A stretch of 64,000 nucleotides of DNA from Rhodobacterales bacterium LSUCC0031. Its GTDB lineage: Bacteria > Pseudomonadota > Alphaproteobacteria > Rhodobacterales > Rhodobacteraceae. The position numbers and the translations under genes were made by a program. The first letter of the stretch is position 1; the number at the start of each line of letters is the position of its first letter. Below the pieces are notes generated by a model that had not been told where the DNA came from, ran no database searches, and saw only the letters and a program-made list of their open reading frames with translations. The stretch lies in the NCBI GenBank assembly GCA_015689735.1, contig WVSP01000005.1:1-64000 (forward strand), in the 5' to 3' direction. Positions 56,065 through 63,777 of this stretch are shown here, in pieces.

Positions 56065-56310
56065 CTACCTCAAGATGTTCAGTTGCAGAATGTCCGAGAC
56101 ACCCTGTGCCAGCACGACCGACACCATGCCGAAAACGGCGACCCATAGCCGACGCTCCAACCGCTCCAGCGCCGCCTCGATCCCTTCCAGTCTGACGCTC
56201 AAAGCCTGCCAACGCTCCTCCAGAACGCGCTCATTGGCATCGATCCGTGCGCTGGCCGCATCGAAAGGGTCGTAAAGGTAGCGCGATCCGCCCGAGCTAC
56301 GCCCGCTCAT
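56065..56310 (-). CDS. GTA head formation protein (g3.5)
   Basis: 81 residues. SRYLYDPFDAASARIDANER, then a coiled helix (EERWQALSVRLEGIEAALER) and one membrane-like segment (LWVAVFGMVSVVLAQGVSD) near the C-terminus. Small proteins of this layout sit between portal and protease in RcGTA clusters and are needed for head formation. ATG overlaps the g3 stop (ATGA). Confidence 0.8.
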   Translation of the reverse strand: MSGRSSGGSRYLYDPFDAASARIDANERVLEERWQALSVRLEGIEAALERLERRLWVAVFGMVSVVLAQGVSDILQLNILR

Positions 56311-57470
56311 GCGTTTGCCGACCGGTCGGGCAGGCCCAGCAATCGCCGCTTTTCGGCCTCGGTCAGGAAATCCGCCTCCGCGATACGCCGCCATTGGCTG
56401 TCGCGCTCCGTGGCCAAGGCTGGCACCTGATCAAGGTCGGGTGCCAAATCGACCGAGACGCCCCCGATGCTCGACATCCAGTTGGCCAAATGTGCCATCA
56501 CCTTTTGCGCCAAGGGCAAGACCGTCAACCTGTAGAATGCTCGGTTTGCCTCCGCGTAATTGGCATAGGTCGCATCCCCCGGAATACCGAGCAGCATCGG
56601 CGGCACCCCAAAGGCCAAAGCGATGTCGCGCGCTGCCGCCTCCTTGGTCTTTTGAAACTCCATATCCGAGGGGCTAAAGCCCATCGGTTTCCAATCGAGG
56701 CCACCTTCCAACAGCATCGGCCGTCCGGCATTGCGCGCGCCCTGATGATGGGTTTCAAGCTCTTCTTGCAGCCGTGTGAACTGATCGTCCGACATCGCCC
56801 CCGCACCATCCACACCGCGATAGACAATCGCCCCCGAGGGCCGCGCTGCGTTATCAAGTAAGGCCTTCGACCAGCGCGCCGCAGCATTATGCACATCGAT
56901 TGCCGTGGCAGCGGCCTGCAATGGGGCAAGGCCGTAATGGTCATCATGCGGATGAAAGGTCTTGATGTGGCAGATCCCCTCCGCAGCATAGCGATGCGTG
57001 CGCCCTCCGACGACATAGTCATAGGCCATCGGCCAGCCATCCGCCCCAGGGACAAGGCTGATCCGGTCCGAGCGTAGAACATGCAACTCGATCAACGCGC
57101 CATCGGCACCCTGCACCGCCTCAAGATAGGCATTCCCCGCCAACATCAGCTGCGCATAGACCGCCTCCAACAGCTCGGCCCGCCCCTGTGCCTGGTTGGG
57201 GCGCGCCAATAGCGCCAGCAACGGATGCGTCTCCATCCGTTGCCCATCTTCCCAGCACAGCAAAGGCAAGGCCGCCGCAGCTTCGGCGATCAAGCGGACG
57301 GCACGAAATCCGACAGGATTGCCCTGAAAGCCGTTGCGCGTCAGCGACACGGTATCCCGCGGGCTCCAAGCCACGCGCCCGACACTGCCCCAAACAGCCA
57401 CGCGCGCCGCGGCAGATGCCTTGGCCTCAACCACCTCGCCCTTACTTTTTCTAAATATTTTCAAACCCAT
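56307..57470 (-). CDS. GTA portal protein (g3, HK97 family)
   Basis: 387 residues. RNGFQGNPVGFRAVRLIAEA, LLARPNQAQGRAELLEAVYA, GICHIKTFHPHDDHYGLAPL and RDIALAFGVPPMLLGIPGDA are the phage portal motifs. It forms the dodecameric DNA gate and packaging motor base. ATG 57470 follows GAGGAG; a start nine bases upstream is possible. Confidence 0.94.
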   Translation of the reverse strand: MGLKIFRKSKGEVVEAKASAAARVAVWGSVGRVAWSPRDTVSLTRNGFQGNPVGFRAVRLIAEAAAALPLLCWEDGQRMETHPLLALLARPNQAQGRAELLEAVYAQLMLAGNAYLEAVQGADGALIELHVLRSDRISLVPGADGWPMAYDYVVGGRTHRYAAEGICHIKTFHPHDDHYGLAPLQAAATAIDVHNAAARWSKALLDNAARPSGAIVYRGVDGAGAMSDDQFTRLQEELETHHQGARNAGRPMLLEGGLDWKPMGFSPSDMEFQKTKEAAARDIALAFGVPPMLLGIPGDATYANYAEANRAFYRLTVLPLAQKVMAHLANWMSSIGGVSVDLAPDLDQVPALATERDSQWRRIAEADFLTEAEKRRLLGLPDRSANA

Positions 57471-57568
57471 GCAACGCACTCCTCAGAAAAAAGAAAGGCC
57501 GGGCTGCGACGACAGTACCCAACGCAGCCCCTCCAGGGCCGAGATCCAGATCATCAAGAAACGAATGG

Positions 57569-58975
57569 CTAGATCGCGCGGATCTGAGGGCTCAAGGCCC
57601 GCATGCCGGGGCGTAACAACCCGTCGGTCAACGCCCAGACCAAGGCGTCCAGCCGGTCAGGACTACCACCGCCCTCATAGCCGCGCAGGGTCATCAGGCA
57701 CATCTCGTCTTCCAGCATTGGCAACCCGCCGAGATGATGGACCCGCCCCTGTTCATACAGCGCCGCCACAGGCTCGGCCCGTGCGGCCTTGCCAATCACG
57801 GCACGCACGGGGCGCAAATTCACATGCGGATCGACCTGCCGCATGATCAACCCGACCATATCCCCGCCTTGGTTCACCTCGGCCACCATCCGTGTCGCGC
57901 CATGGCGATGATAGGCAGCGGCCGCAGCTTCGGCCCATGCCATGGGGCTCGCGGCCTTGACGCTTGCATCTTCCAGTACGACCGCCCGCCACTCATGCGG
58001 ACCACCACATTCCTCGATCGCAACGGCCACGATCCCGCAGGCATCCGAACGGGCATGGCCTGTCACCGGCGGATCGACGGCGATGATCACCCGCGCATCC
58101 TCCGGGGCATGATCGACACGCAACCCGTCCAGCATGGCGCGCGTCCACAGCGCATCTTGGGCATCCTCCAACAACTCGCCGTCCAATTCCTGTCGGCCCA
58201 GCCGCGACTTGCCATAGCGCGCCCGCACCTCACGTAAGAAACTTGGGGCCAGATTTGCCCGGTTCGCCTCCGTCGCGGCTTGCGTCACCACCGTGCTGTT
58301 GCGCTGCAAGAGCGATTTCAGCACCGCTACATTGCGTGGCGTCGTCGTCACCACCTGCCGGGGATGATCGCCCAACCGTAAACCGAATTGCAGCATGTCC
58401 CATGTCTCCTGACCTTTCGGCCATTTCGCCAATTCATCGGCCCATGCTGCATCGAATTGCGGCCCCCGCAACGCCTCGGGGTCATGCGCCGAATAAAGCC
58501 GCGCCTCGGCCCCGTTGGGCCATTCCAACCGCCGCTCACCGGCAATCCAGCGCGGCGCACGGTCAGGCGGCGAACAGGCAATGATCCCGCTCTCGCCCTT
58601 CACCATCACCGCCAAGGCCTGATCATAGGTCTCGCCCACCAAGGCTAGCCTGCGCGCCTGCCCGGGTGCGGCCGCAGTCGGCCCTTCTACCATCGCGCGC
58701 ACCCATTCGGCACCTGCCCGTGTCTTGCCTGCACCACGCCCCCCAAGAATGACCCAGCTTGTCCATTCCCCATCCGGCGGGAGTTGATGGGCCAAGGCCC
58801 AGAATTCGAACACATAGGGCAGTGCCGCCAAAGCCTCGTCACTCAACCCCTTCAGAAACGCGTCCACCGTCGCGGGTGGCGCGCAAGCGAGCCAATCTGC
58901 GCCCGATTTCAGCACGGGCAGCATCGAGATCAAGCTGCCCCGTTCCGTGTCGTGTATATCTCTGGCTTCCTGCAT
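57569..58975 (-). CDS. GTA terminase large subunit (g2)
   Basis: About 468 residues. Walker A is VILGGRGAGKTRAGAEW and nuclease-domain Asp residues are in IIAVDPPVTGHARSDACGIV. FEFWALAHQLPPDGEWTSW precedes the ATPase. It pumps host DNA into the head and cuts it. The start is uncertain: ATG 58975 has AAGGCG upstream but overlaps g1 by about 137 bases; ATG 58924 overlaps by 86, and TTG 58846 (which follows GAAGGGG) by only eight. Confidence 0.9.
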   Translation of the reverse strand: MQEARDIHDTERGSLISMLPVLKSGADWLACAPPATVDAFLKGLSDEALAALPYVFEFWALAHQLPPDGEWTSWVILGGRGAGKTRAGAEWVRAMVEGPTAAAPGQARRLALVGETYDQALAVMVKGESGIIACSPPDRAPRWIAGERRLEWPNGAEARLYSAHDPEALRGPQFDAAWADELAKWPKGQETWDMLQFGLRLGDHPRQVVTTTPRNVAVLKSLLQRNSTVVTQAATEANRANLAPSFLREVRARYGKSRLGRQELDGELLEDAQDALWTRAMLDGLRVDHAPEDARVIIAVDPPVTGHARSDACGIVAVAIEECGGPHEWRAVVLEDASVKAASPMAWAEAAAAAYHRHGATRMVAEVNQGGDMVGLIMRQVDPHVNLRPVRAVIGKAARAEPVAALYEQGRVHHLGGLPMLEDEMCLMTLRGYEGGGSPDRLDALVWALTDGLLRPGMRALSPQIRAI

Positions 58976-59192
58976 CACGCGCCTTCACCTCCACCTGAAG
59001 CGCAGTCTGAAAGGCGGCGGCCACAGCACGCACATCCTTGACCACCTCGGTTGCATCGCCCTTGGGTGCTGCGCGCGCCGCGTCGAGCGTGCTCTCCAAC
59101 AGCTCGACCGCGACCTCCAATGCCTTATAGGCCCGCGCCACTGTCCGGTCCGCTTGGGCGAGATCCTCACTCTCGGTCATATTGTCGATCAT
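58839..59192 (-). CDS. GTA terminase small subunit (g1)
   Basis: 117 residues, mostly helical. EDLAQADRTVARAYKALEVA, VVKDVRAVAAAFQTALQVEV and DLDAARAEIGRRLARLRA match the GTA TerS pattern, which lacks the usual specific pac-site HTH and helps non-specific packaging. ATG 59192 has GAGG seven bases upstream; ATG 59180 is an alternative. It is the first gene of the GTA operon. Confidence 0.85.
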   Translation of the reverse strand: MIDNMTESEDLAQADRTVARAYKALEVAVELLESTLDAARAAPKGDATEVVKDVRAVAAAFQTALQVEVKARDAGSQRYTRHGTGQLDLDAARAEIGRRLARLRATRDGGRVSEGVE

Positions 59193-59253
59193 CGCATCGC
59201 CTCGCGTGGGAAACCCTCCCGGACACGAGCAGCACATGAGTTCGGATCAACGC

Positions 59254-59273
59254 ACCTGATTTGCACGTCAGGC
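59254..59273. promoter_or_regulatory. lux-box-like palindrome in the GTA leader
   Basis: ACCTGATTTGCACGTCAGGC contains CCTGA-N8-TCAGG in a 20-base frame, like LuxR-type boxes (ACCTG-N10-CAGGT). It lies 62 bases before g1, just after an intrinsic terminator. RcGTA production responds to quorum sensing in Rhodobacter capsulatus, but direct binding here is inference. Confidence 0.4.
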
Positions 59274-59275
59274 AC

Positions 59276-59309
59276 AAAAAAACGGTCGCAGGGTCAAACC
59301 CCGGACCGT
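59276..59309 (-). terminator. Intrinsic terminator between mltG and GTA g1
   Basis: On the minus strand the stem ACGGTC/GACCGT, with an inner GGGT/ACCC stem, is followed by seven U. It ends mltG transcription, or forms an attenuator if the GTA transcript begins upstream of it. A -35-like TTGACC is at 59364-59359 on the minus strand, upstream of this hairpin, with only a weak -10 (CATCTG). Confidence 0.8.
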
Positions 59310-59404
59310 CGCCCATGTATTCCAGCATGCCAAAACAGATGCCACGGAGCGCGCGGCGGGTCAATATCTTTTTTACTTACAAAGGGTTAACGAAAAATTT
59401 CTTG

Positions 59405-59419
59405 TTAATTCTCCGTTAG
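59405..59419. promoter_or_regulatory. Near-consensus CtrA box upstream of the GTA cluster
   Basis: TTAATTCTCCGTTAG fits TTAA-N7-TTAA with one mismatch in the last half. It sits in an AT-rich block (59361-59420) just after the mltG stop. CtrA is required for GTA gene expression in Rhodobacter, though mostly indirectly. Short AT-rich matches occur by chance. Confidence 0.35.
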
Positions 59420-59433
59420 GACAATAGGTCGGC

Positions 59434-60597
59434 CTACTGTCCCGCCGCATCACGCTGAGCCTCGATTTGCCGCCACCGCGCAACATTTCTGTTATGTTCA
59501 TCAAGTGTTTCGGCGAATGCATGGCCGCCCGTGCCATCCGCCACGAAAAAGATGAGGCGCGTCTCTTCCGGGTTCACCGCCGCCTCGATTGCTGCACGGC
59601 CAGGGTTTGCAATCGGCGTCGGCGGCAACCCATCGATGACATAGGTGTTCCACGGCGTCTCAGCGCGCAGCTCGCTTGCGCGAATCCCCCGCCCCAGAAC
59701 GCCCCGCCCTTCGGTGATTCCATAGATAACCGTCGGGTCAGTCTGTAGCCGCATGCCCCGGTTCAAGCGGTTGATGAACACGCTCGAGACCAGCCGCCGC
59801 TCCTCGGCGACGCTGGTTTCCTTTTCGATGATCGAGGCCAGGATCAACGCCTCCTCGGCACTGGTCAGCGGCAGACCATCTTGCCGATTGGCCCAAGCCG
59901 CAGCCAAGATCGCCTCCTGTGCCGCGACCATGTCGTCAACGATGCCTTGGCGATCCTGCCCGCGCCGCACTTCGAATGTGTCGGGTGCCATGCGACCTTC
60001 TGGTGGCACTTCCGCGATCTCGCCCGACAAGAAATCGGCGGCGCGCAGCCCTTCGACGATCTGCCAACTGGTCAGCCCCTCTGGCACCGAAATGCGATAG
60101 GCAATGGGTGATCCATCCGCGATCAAGCTGGAATAGATCTCCGGCACCCCGTCCTCATAGGCGAAATCGGCCAGCGCCACGACCTCACCAGACCCCGGCA
60201 CCCGCTCGCGCAAGCGCAACTCGCCGCTGCCCTCAAGGCGCAGCACATAGGTCGCGGTATAGCGGAAGGTGGACGGACCGCCCGTGGTCACAATCGCCAG
60301 GACCTCCTCCATCGAGGCGCGTGCCGGGATCTCGTAATTTCCGAACCGCAACTGCCCCGCCATATCGGCGTAATCGGCCCCCAGCCGAAACAACATCGCG
60401 GACGAGATGATCCCTGCCTCCGCCAATTGCTCCGATACACGGCGCAGGGTCGCACCCCGCGGCACTTCGAAAAAGGCCGCCTCCGCCAAGGGGCCTTCGG
60501 CGCGAAACTCCCGCTGGCCCCACGCAATTGCCCCCGCCAATGCAATAAAGGCAACGATCAGAAAACTCATGCCATTGGCGGCGACACTCTTCCACAT
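59434..60597 (-). CDS. mltG: Endolytic murein transglycosylase MltG
   Basis: 387 residues. One N-terminal membrane helix (FLIVAFIALAGAIAW), then a LysM-like region (FEVPRGATLRRVSEQLAEAG) and the YceG domain. The catalytic Glu is in ILASIIEKETSVAEERRLV, with LQTDPTVIYGITEGRG and TYVIDGLPPTPIANPGRAAI. It cuts nascent glycan strands in the periplasm. It starts seven bases after the fabF stop and so is probably co-transcribed. Confidence 0.95.
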   Translation of the reverse strand: MWKSVAANGMSFLIVAFIALAGAIAWGQREFRAEGPLAEAAFFEVPRGATLRRVSEQLAEAGIISSAMLFRLGADYADMAGQLRFGNYEIPARASMEEVLAIVTTGGPSTFRYTATYVLRLEGSGELRLRERVPGSGEVVALADFAYEDGVPEIYSSLIADGSPIAYRISVPEGLTSWQIVEGLRAADFLSGEIAEVPPEGRMAPDTFEVRRGQDRQGIVDDMVAAQEAILAAAWANRQDGLPLTSAEEALILASIIEKETSVAEERRLVSSVFINRLNRGMRLQTDPTVIYGITEGRGVLGRGIRASELRAETPWNTYVIDGLPPTPIANPGRAAIEAAVNPEETRLIFFVADGTGGHAFAETLDEHNRNVARWRQIEAQRDAAGQ

Positions 60598-60604
60598 TAG
60601 CGCG

Positions 60605-61861
60605 TTACACCCGCCCCATGATCAAACAAGCATTCGTGCCGCCAAACCCGAATGAATTCGACTGCACGATGTTGATCTCGCCCTTCTGCGCAGCATTGGC
60701 ACACAAGTTGATCGCCGTCTCGGCCGCCGGATTGTCAAGGTTGATCGTCGGCGGCGCAATCTGGTCGCGAATGGCGAGGATCGAGAAAATCGCTTCGATC
60801 GCGCCTGCCGCCCCCAGCAAATGCCCGGTCGACGATTTGGTCGAGGACATCAAGACCTTGCCTGCGTGATCGCCCATCAGACGCTCGACCGCACCAAGCT
60901 CAATCGTATCGGCCATGGTCGATGTGCCATGTGCATTCACGTAATCGATCGCCGAGGGTGCGAGCCCGGCCCGCTTCAAGGCTGCGCGCATCGCCCGCTC
61001 CGCACCTTCATGATTAGGCGGCGGCGCGGTGATGTGATAGGCATCGCCCGATAGGCCATAGCCAAGGATCTCGGCATAAATCTTGGCACCGCGCGCTTTC
61101 GCGTGCTCGTATTCCTCCAGCACGACCACACCAGCGCCCTCGCCCATGACGAAGCCGTCGCTATCGGCATCCCATGGGCGGCTCGCCTTCTCCGGTTCAT
61201 GGCCGCGCTTGGTCGATAGCGCCTTGCAGGCGTTGAACCCCGCGATCCCGATCTCGCAGATCGGGCTTTCAGCGCCGCCCGCGACCATGACATCTGCATC
61301 ACCCCATTGGATCAACCGTGCTGCATCACCAATCGCATGCGCGCCTGTCGAACAGGCCGTGACAACCGCATGGTTTGGCCCCTTGAACCCATAGCGGATC
61401 GACACCTGACCAGAGATCAGGTTGATCAACGCCCCCGGCACAAAGAAGGGCGAAACCCGCCGTGGCCCCTTTTCCTTCAGCGTGATCGAAGTATCGGCAA
61501 TCGACGACAAGCCCCCGATCCCCGAACCGATCAAGACGCCCGTGCGCTCTTGACCATCAGTATCGGTCGGCATCCAGCCCGAATCCGTCACCGCCTGCAC
61601 GGCCGCTGCCATCCCGTACAGGATAAAATCATCGACCTTGCGTTGTTCCTTGGGCTCCATCCAATGATCGGGATTGAAGGTGCCATCGCTGCCATCGCCG
61701 CGCGGCAGTTCGCACGCATAAGTCGTCGCATGCCCGGTCGCGTCAAAACGCGTGATCGGCCCTGCGCCGGATTGCCCGGCCAAAAGGCGTTCCCATGTCT
61801 TTTCGACACCACAAGCCAGCGGCGTCACCAGCCCCAGCCCCGTCACAACCACTCGACGCAT
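60605..61861 (-). CDS. fabF: 3-oxoacyl-[acyl-carrier-protein] synthase II
   Basis: 418 residues. Catalytic Cys in VTACSTGAHAIGDA, His in VNAHGTSTMADTIE and [39 protein letters not shown] is the usual start, and ATG 61861 is preferred over in-frame codons upstream. It elongates acyl-ACP. It follows acpP, from which a terminator separates it, so fabF probably has partial readthrough or its own promoter. Confidence 0.95.
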   Translation of the reverse strand: MRRVVVTGLGLVTPLACGVEKTWERLLAGQSGAGPITRFDATGHATTYACELPRGDGSDGTFNPDHWMEPKEQRKVDDFILYGMAAAVQAVTDSGWMPTDTDGQERTGVLIGSGIGGLSSIADTSITLKEKGPRRVSPFFVPGALINLISGQVSIRYGFKGPNHAVVTACSTGAHAIGDAARLIQWGDADVMVAGGAESPICEIGIAGFNACKALSTKRGHEPEKASRPWDADSDGFVMGEGAGVVVLEEYEHAKARGAKIYAEILGYGLSGDAYHITAPPPNHEGAERAMRAALKRAGLAPSAIDYVNAHGTSTMADTIELGAVERLMGDHAGKVLMSSTKSSTGHLLGAAGAIEAIFSILAIRDQIAPPTINLDNPAAETAINLCANAAQKGEINIVQSNSFGFGGTNACLIMGRV

Positions 61862-61967
61862 GCTTCCGAGCCCCTTTTGTCCCTGTGTCCGACATGTCTG
61901 ACCTGATACCGCGCCCAATGGCCAAGGTGCAATCCCTCGACCGCCGCTGATATCGTCACAAAATGAA

Positions 61968-61999
61968 AAACGGCCCCTGCGCTGCTGCAAGGGCCGTTT
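61968..61999 (-). terminator. Intrinsic terminator after acpP
   Basis: A 9-bp stem, AAACGGCCC with GGGCCGTTT, has a 14-base loop and a U-rich end on the minus strand, 24 bases after the acpP stop. It allows abundant acpP message with reduced readthrough into fabF-mltG. Confidence 0.8.
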
Positions 62000-62023
62000 A
62001 TGGCATCCTATACCGGAAAAGGC

Positions 62024-62257
62024 TTACTGGGCGCCTTCGATGAATTTCACCGCGTCGCCGAAGGTCTGGATGGTTTCGGCAGCATCATCGGGGATCTCGA
62101 TGCCAAACTCTTCTTCGAAAGCCATGACCAGCTCGACCGTGTCGAGCGAGTCGGCACCCAGGTCGTCGATGAACGAGGCGTTTTCCGTCACCTTGTCTTC
62201 TTCAACGCTCAGGTGCTCCACCACGATCTTCTTCACGCGCTCTGCGATGTCGCTCAT
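62024..62257 (-). CDS. acpP: Acyl carrier protein
   Basis: 77 residues. Phosphopantetheine Ser is in [20 protein letters not shown]; the N-terminus is [15 protein letters not shown] and the C-terminus [13 protein letters not shown]. It carries growing acyl chains. ATG 62257 gives the family start MSDIAERVK. It lies between fabG (194-base gap, likely its own promoter) and fabF. Confidence 0.97.
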   Translation of the reverse strand: MSDIAERVKKIVVEHLSVEEDKVTENASFIDDLGADSLDTVELVMAFEEEFGIEIPDDAAETIQTFGDAVKFIEGAQ

Positions 62258-62451
62258 CTTCATCCTCGTTCGTTGCGGTGCCGTTTTTGACCGGCGCCTC
62301 GTTTGCACTGTGCCACTCGGGCCGCTCATGGGCGCCCTTCATGGCCACGCCCTTGCCTGTCGAAAATGCACGCATGTCCGACAAATCTGCGCCGCCTATA
62401 ACATAGAACGAAACGAAGGCAACTGCCTTAGCGTCATGGCGGCTTGATCCG

Positions 62452-63189
62452 TTACACCATCGCCATGCCGCCATTCACATGCAGCGTTGTCCCCGTGACA
62501 TAACCTGCCTCCGGGCTGGCAAGATACAGCGCTGCCGCCGCGATCTCATCGGCATGGCCCATCCGCCCTGCGGGAATTTGACCAAGGATCTTACCCTTCT
62601 GATCCGCGTTCAGCTTGTCGGTCATTGCCGTTTCGATGAACCCAGGCGCGATGCAATTGACCGTGATGCCCCGGCTTGCAACCTCGTAGGCAAGGCTTTT
62701 GGACATCCCCACCATCCCCGCCTTCGAGGCGGCATAGTTCCCCTGCCCTGGATTGCCCGTGGCCCCAACCACGGACGAGATATTCACGATCCGCCCCCAG
62801 CGCGCCTTCATCATCCCACGCAACACACCTCGGCACAGCCGCATGGTCGAGGTCAGGTTCACCTCGAGCACCTCCGCCCATTCCGCATCCGACATCCGCA
62901 TGAAGAGATTATCACGCGTGATCCCGGCATTATTGACCAAGATATCGACCGCACCCATCGCGTCGATCGCCTGTTTGGGCAAGGCCTCGACCTCGGCCGC
63001 ATCGCCAAGGTTGCAGGTCAGAACATGGGTCCGCACGCCCAATTCGGAGGCCAGGGCCTCGAGTGGGGCAAGCCGCGTCCCCGACAGCGTCACTTGCGCG
63101 CCCGCGCCATGCAAGGCCCGCGCAATCGCCGCCCCGATCCCGCCCGAAGCCCCTGTCACCAAGGCCGATTTTCCCGTCAGATCAAACAT
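62452..63189 (-). CDS. fabG: 3-oxoacyl-[acyl-carrier-protein] reductase
   Basis: 245 residues. NADPH motif TGASGGIGAAIA, NNAGITRDNLFMRM, catalytic Ser in VNISSVVGATGNPGQ and YAASK (Tyr, Lys), then CIAPGFIETAMTDKL. All canonical catalytic residues are present. It reduces 3-oxoacyl-ACP. It follows the unknown 190-residue gene by 15 bases. Confidence 0.96.
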   Translation of the reverse strand: MFDLTGKSALVTGASGGIGAAIARALHGAGAQVTLSGTRLAPLEALASELGVRTHVLTCNLGDAAEVEALPKQAIDAMGAVDILVNNAGITRDNLFMRMSDAEWAEVLEVNLTSTMRLCRGVLRGMMKARWGRIVNISSVVGATGNPGQGNYAASKAGMVGMSKSLAYEVASRGITVNCIAPGFIETAMTDKLNADQKGKILGQIPAGRMGHADEIAAAALYLASPEAGYVTGTTLHVNGGMAMV

Positions 63190-63204
63190 GATTGCCCCCT
63201 ATCT

Positions 63205-63777
63205 TCAATTCGCAGTCAATAACCCAAACCGCGCCATATCCGCGTCGGTCAGCCGATATTCATCACTGCCTGCCCGCATTTGTCCCATGAATGCGGCAAA
63301 GGCGACATCTCCCAACATAGCTGCGATCAAGCGCTGGCGATCCGCATCAGCGGCGATGCTACGATCCACGCTCACTCCCATACGCTGCTGCAAGGCGTCA
63401 GACTGCAAGACCAGCGCGCCACCAGTGTCGTTGCGCGCCACCCCGCCCAAGAACAGCAAGATCGCATCATTCACAACCACGCCATCGAGCTCGGTCCGCA
63501 GCGCGGCTGCACGGATCAACCCGCTCATCTGCGCGGCCCAGACGACATCATCGGCCCCCGGCATATCGCCCAAGGCGATGACAGCGATCTGTGGGTTTTC
63601 GTCCAATAGCCGCTGAAGCCGTTCGGCCGCCGCGCCATTGACCGGCCCCGACAGATGCAACACCTGCCCCTCAACCCGAAAGGCCGTCGCACCCGCACCG
63701 GCAAGCTGGATCAACATGGCCCCACCCAAGGCAAAGGCCAGCAAGACGGCCCCAATGACCGCAAGGCGCTTACCCAT
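63205..63777 (-). CDS. Uncharacterised membrane-anchored protein between fabD and fabG
   Basis: 190 residues. An N-terminal hydrophobic helix (LAVIGAVLLAFALGGAMLIQ) is followed by a soluble domain with alternating strands and helices: VEGQVLHLSGPVNGAAAERL, AVIALGDMPGADDVVWAAQM, and MRAGSDEYRLTDADMARFGL at the end. The GDMPGADD and LHLSGPV segments recall secreted ClpP/crotonase-like domains, but I cannot name a family with confidence. It overlaps fabD by eight bases, so it belongs to the fab operon. Confidence 0.75.
   Translation of the reverse strand: MGKRLAVIGAVLLAFALGGAMLIQLAGAGATAFRVEGQVLHLSGPVNGAAAERLQRLLDENPQIAVIALGDMPGADDVVWAAQMSGLIRAAALRTELDGVVVNDAILLFLGGVARNDTGGALVLQSDALQQRMGVSVDRSIAADADRQRLIAAMLGDVAFAAFMGQMRAGSDEYRLTDADMARFGLLTAN

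Larger units (their letters stand above)
44045..59192 (-). mobile_element. Gene transfer agent (RcGTA-type) structural cluster, g1 to g15 plus DUF2793 gene
   Basis: About 15 kb of leftward, tightly overlapping genes in the fixed RcGTA order: TerS, TerL, portal, head formation protein, prohead protease, capsid, connector/adaptor proteins, tail tube, chaperones, tape measure, distal tail, hub, peptidase and host-specificity protein. Every frame is open. There is no integrase, repressor, replication or lysis gene, so this is a domesticated GTA that packages random host DNA, not an active prophage. Maturation, head-spike and lysis genes of the RcGTA system normally lie elsewhere on the chromosome. 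Confidence 0.95.

Noticed and set aside
44045-59192. Interpretation of the phage-like genes as an ordinary prophage
   Set aside because: No integrase, repressor, replication or lysis genes and no attachment repeats; gene order is that of the RcGTA structural cluster between cysE and mltG.
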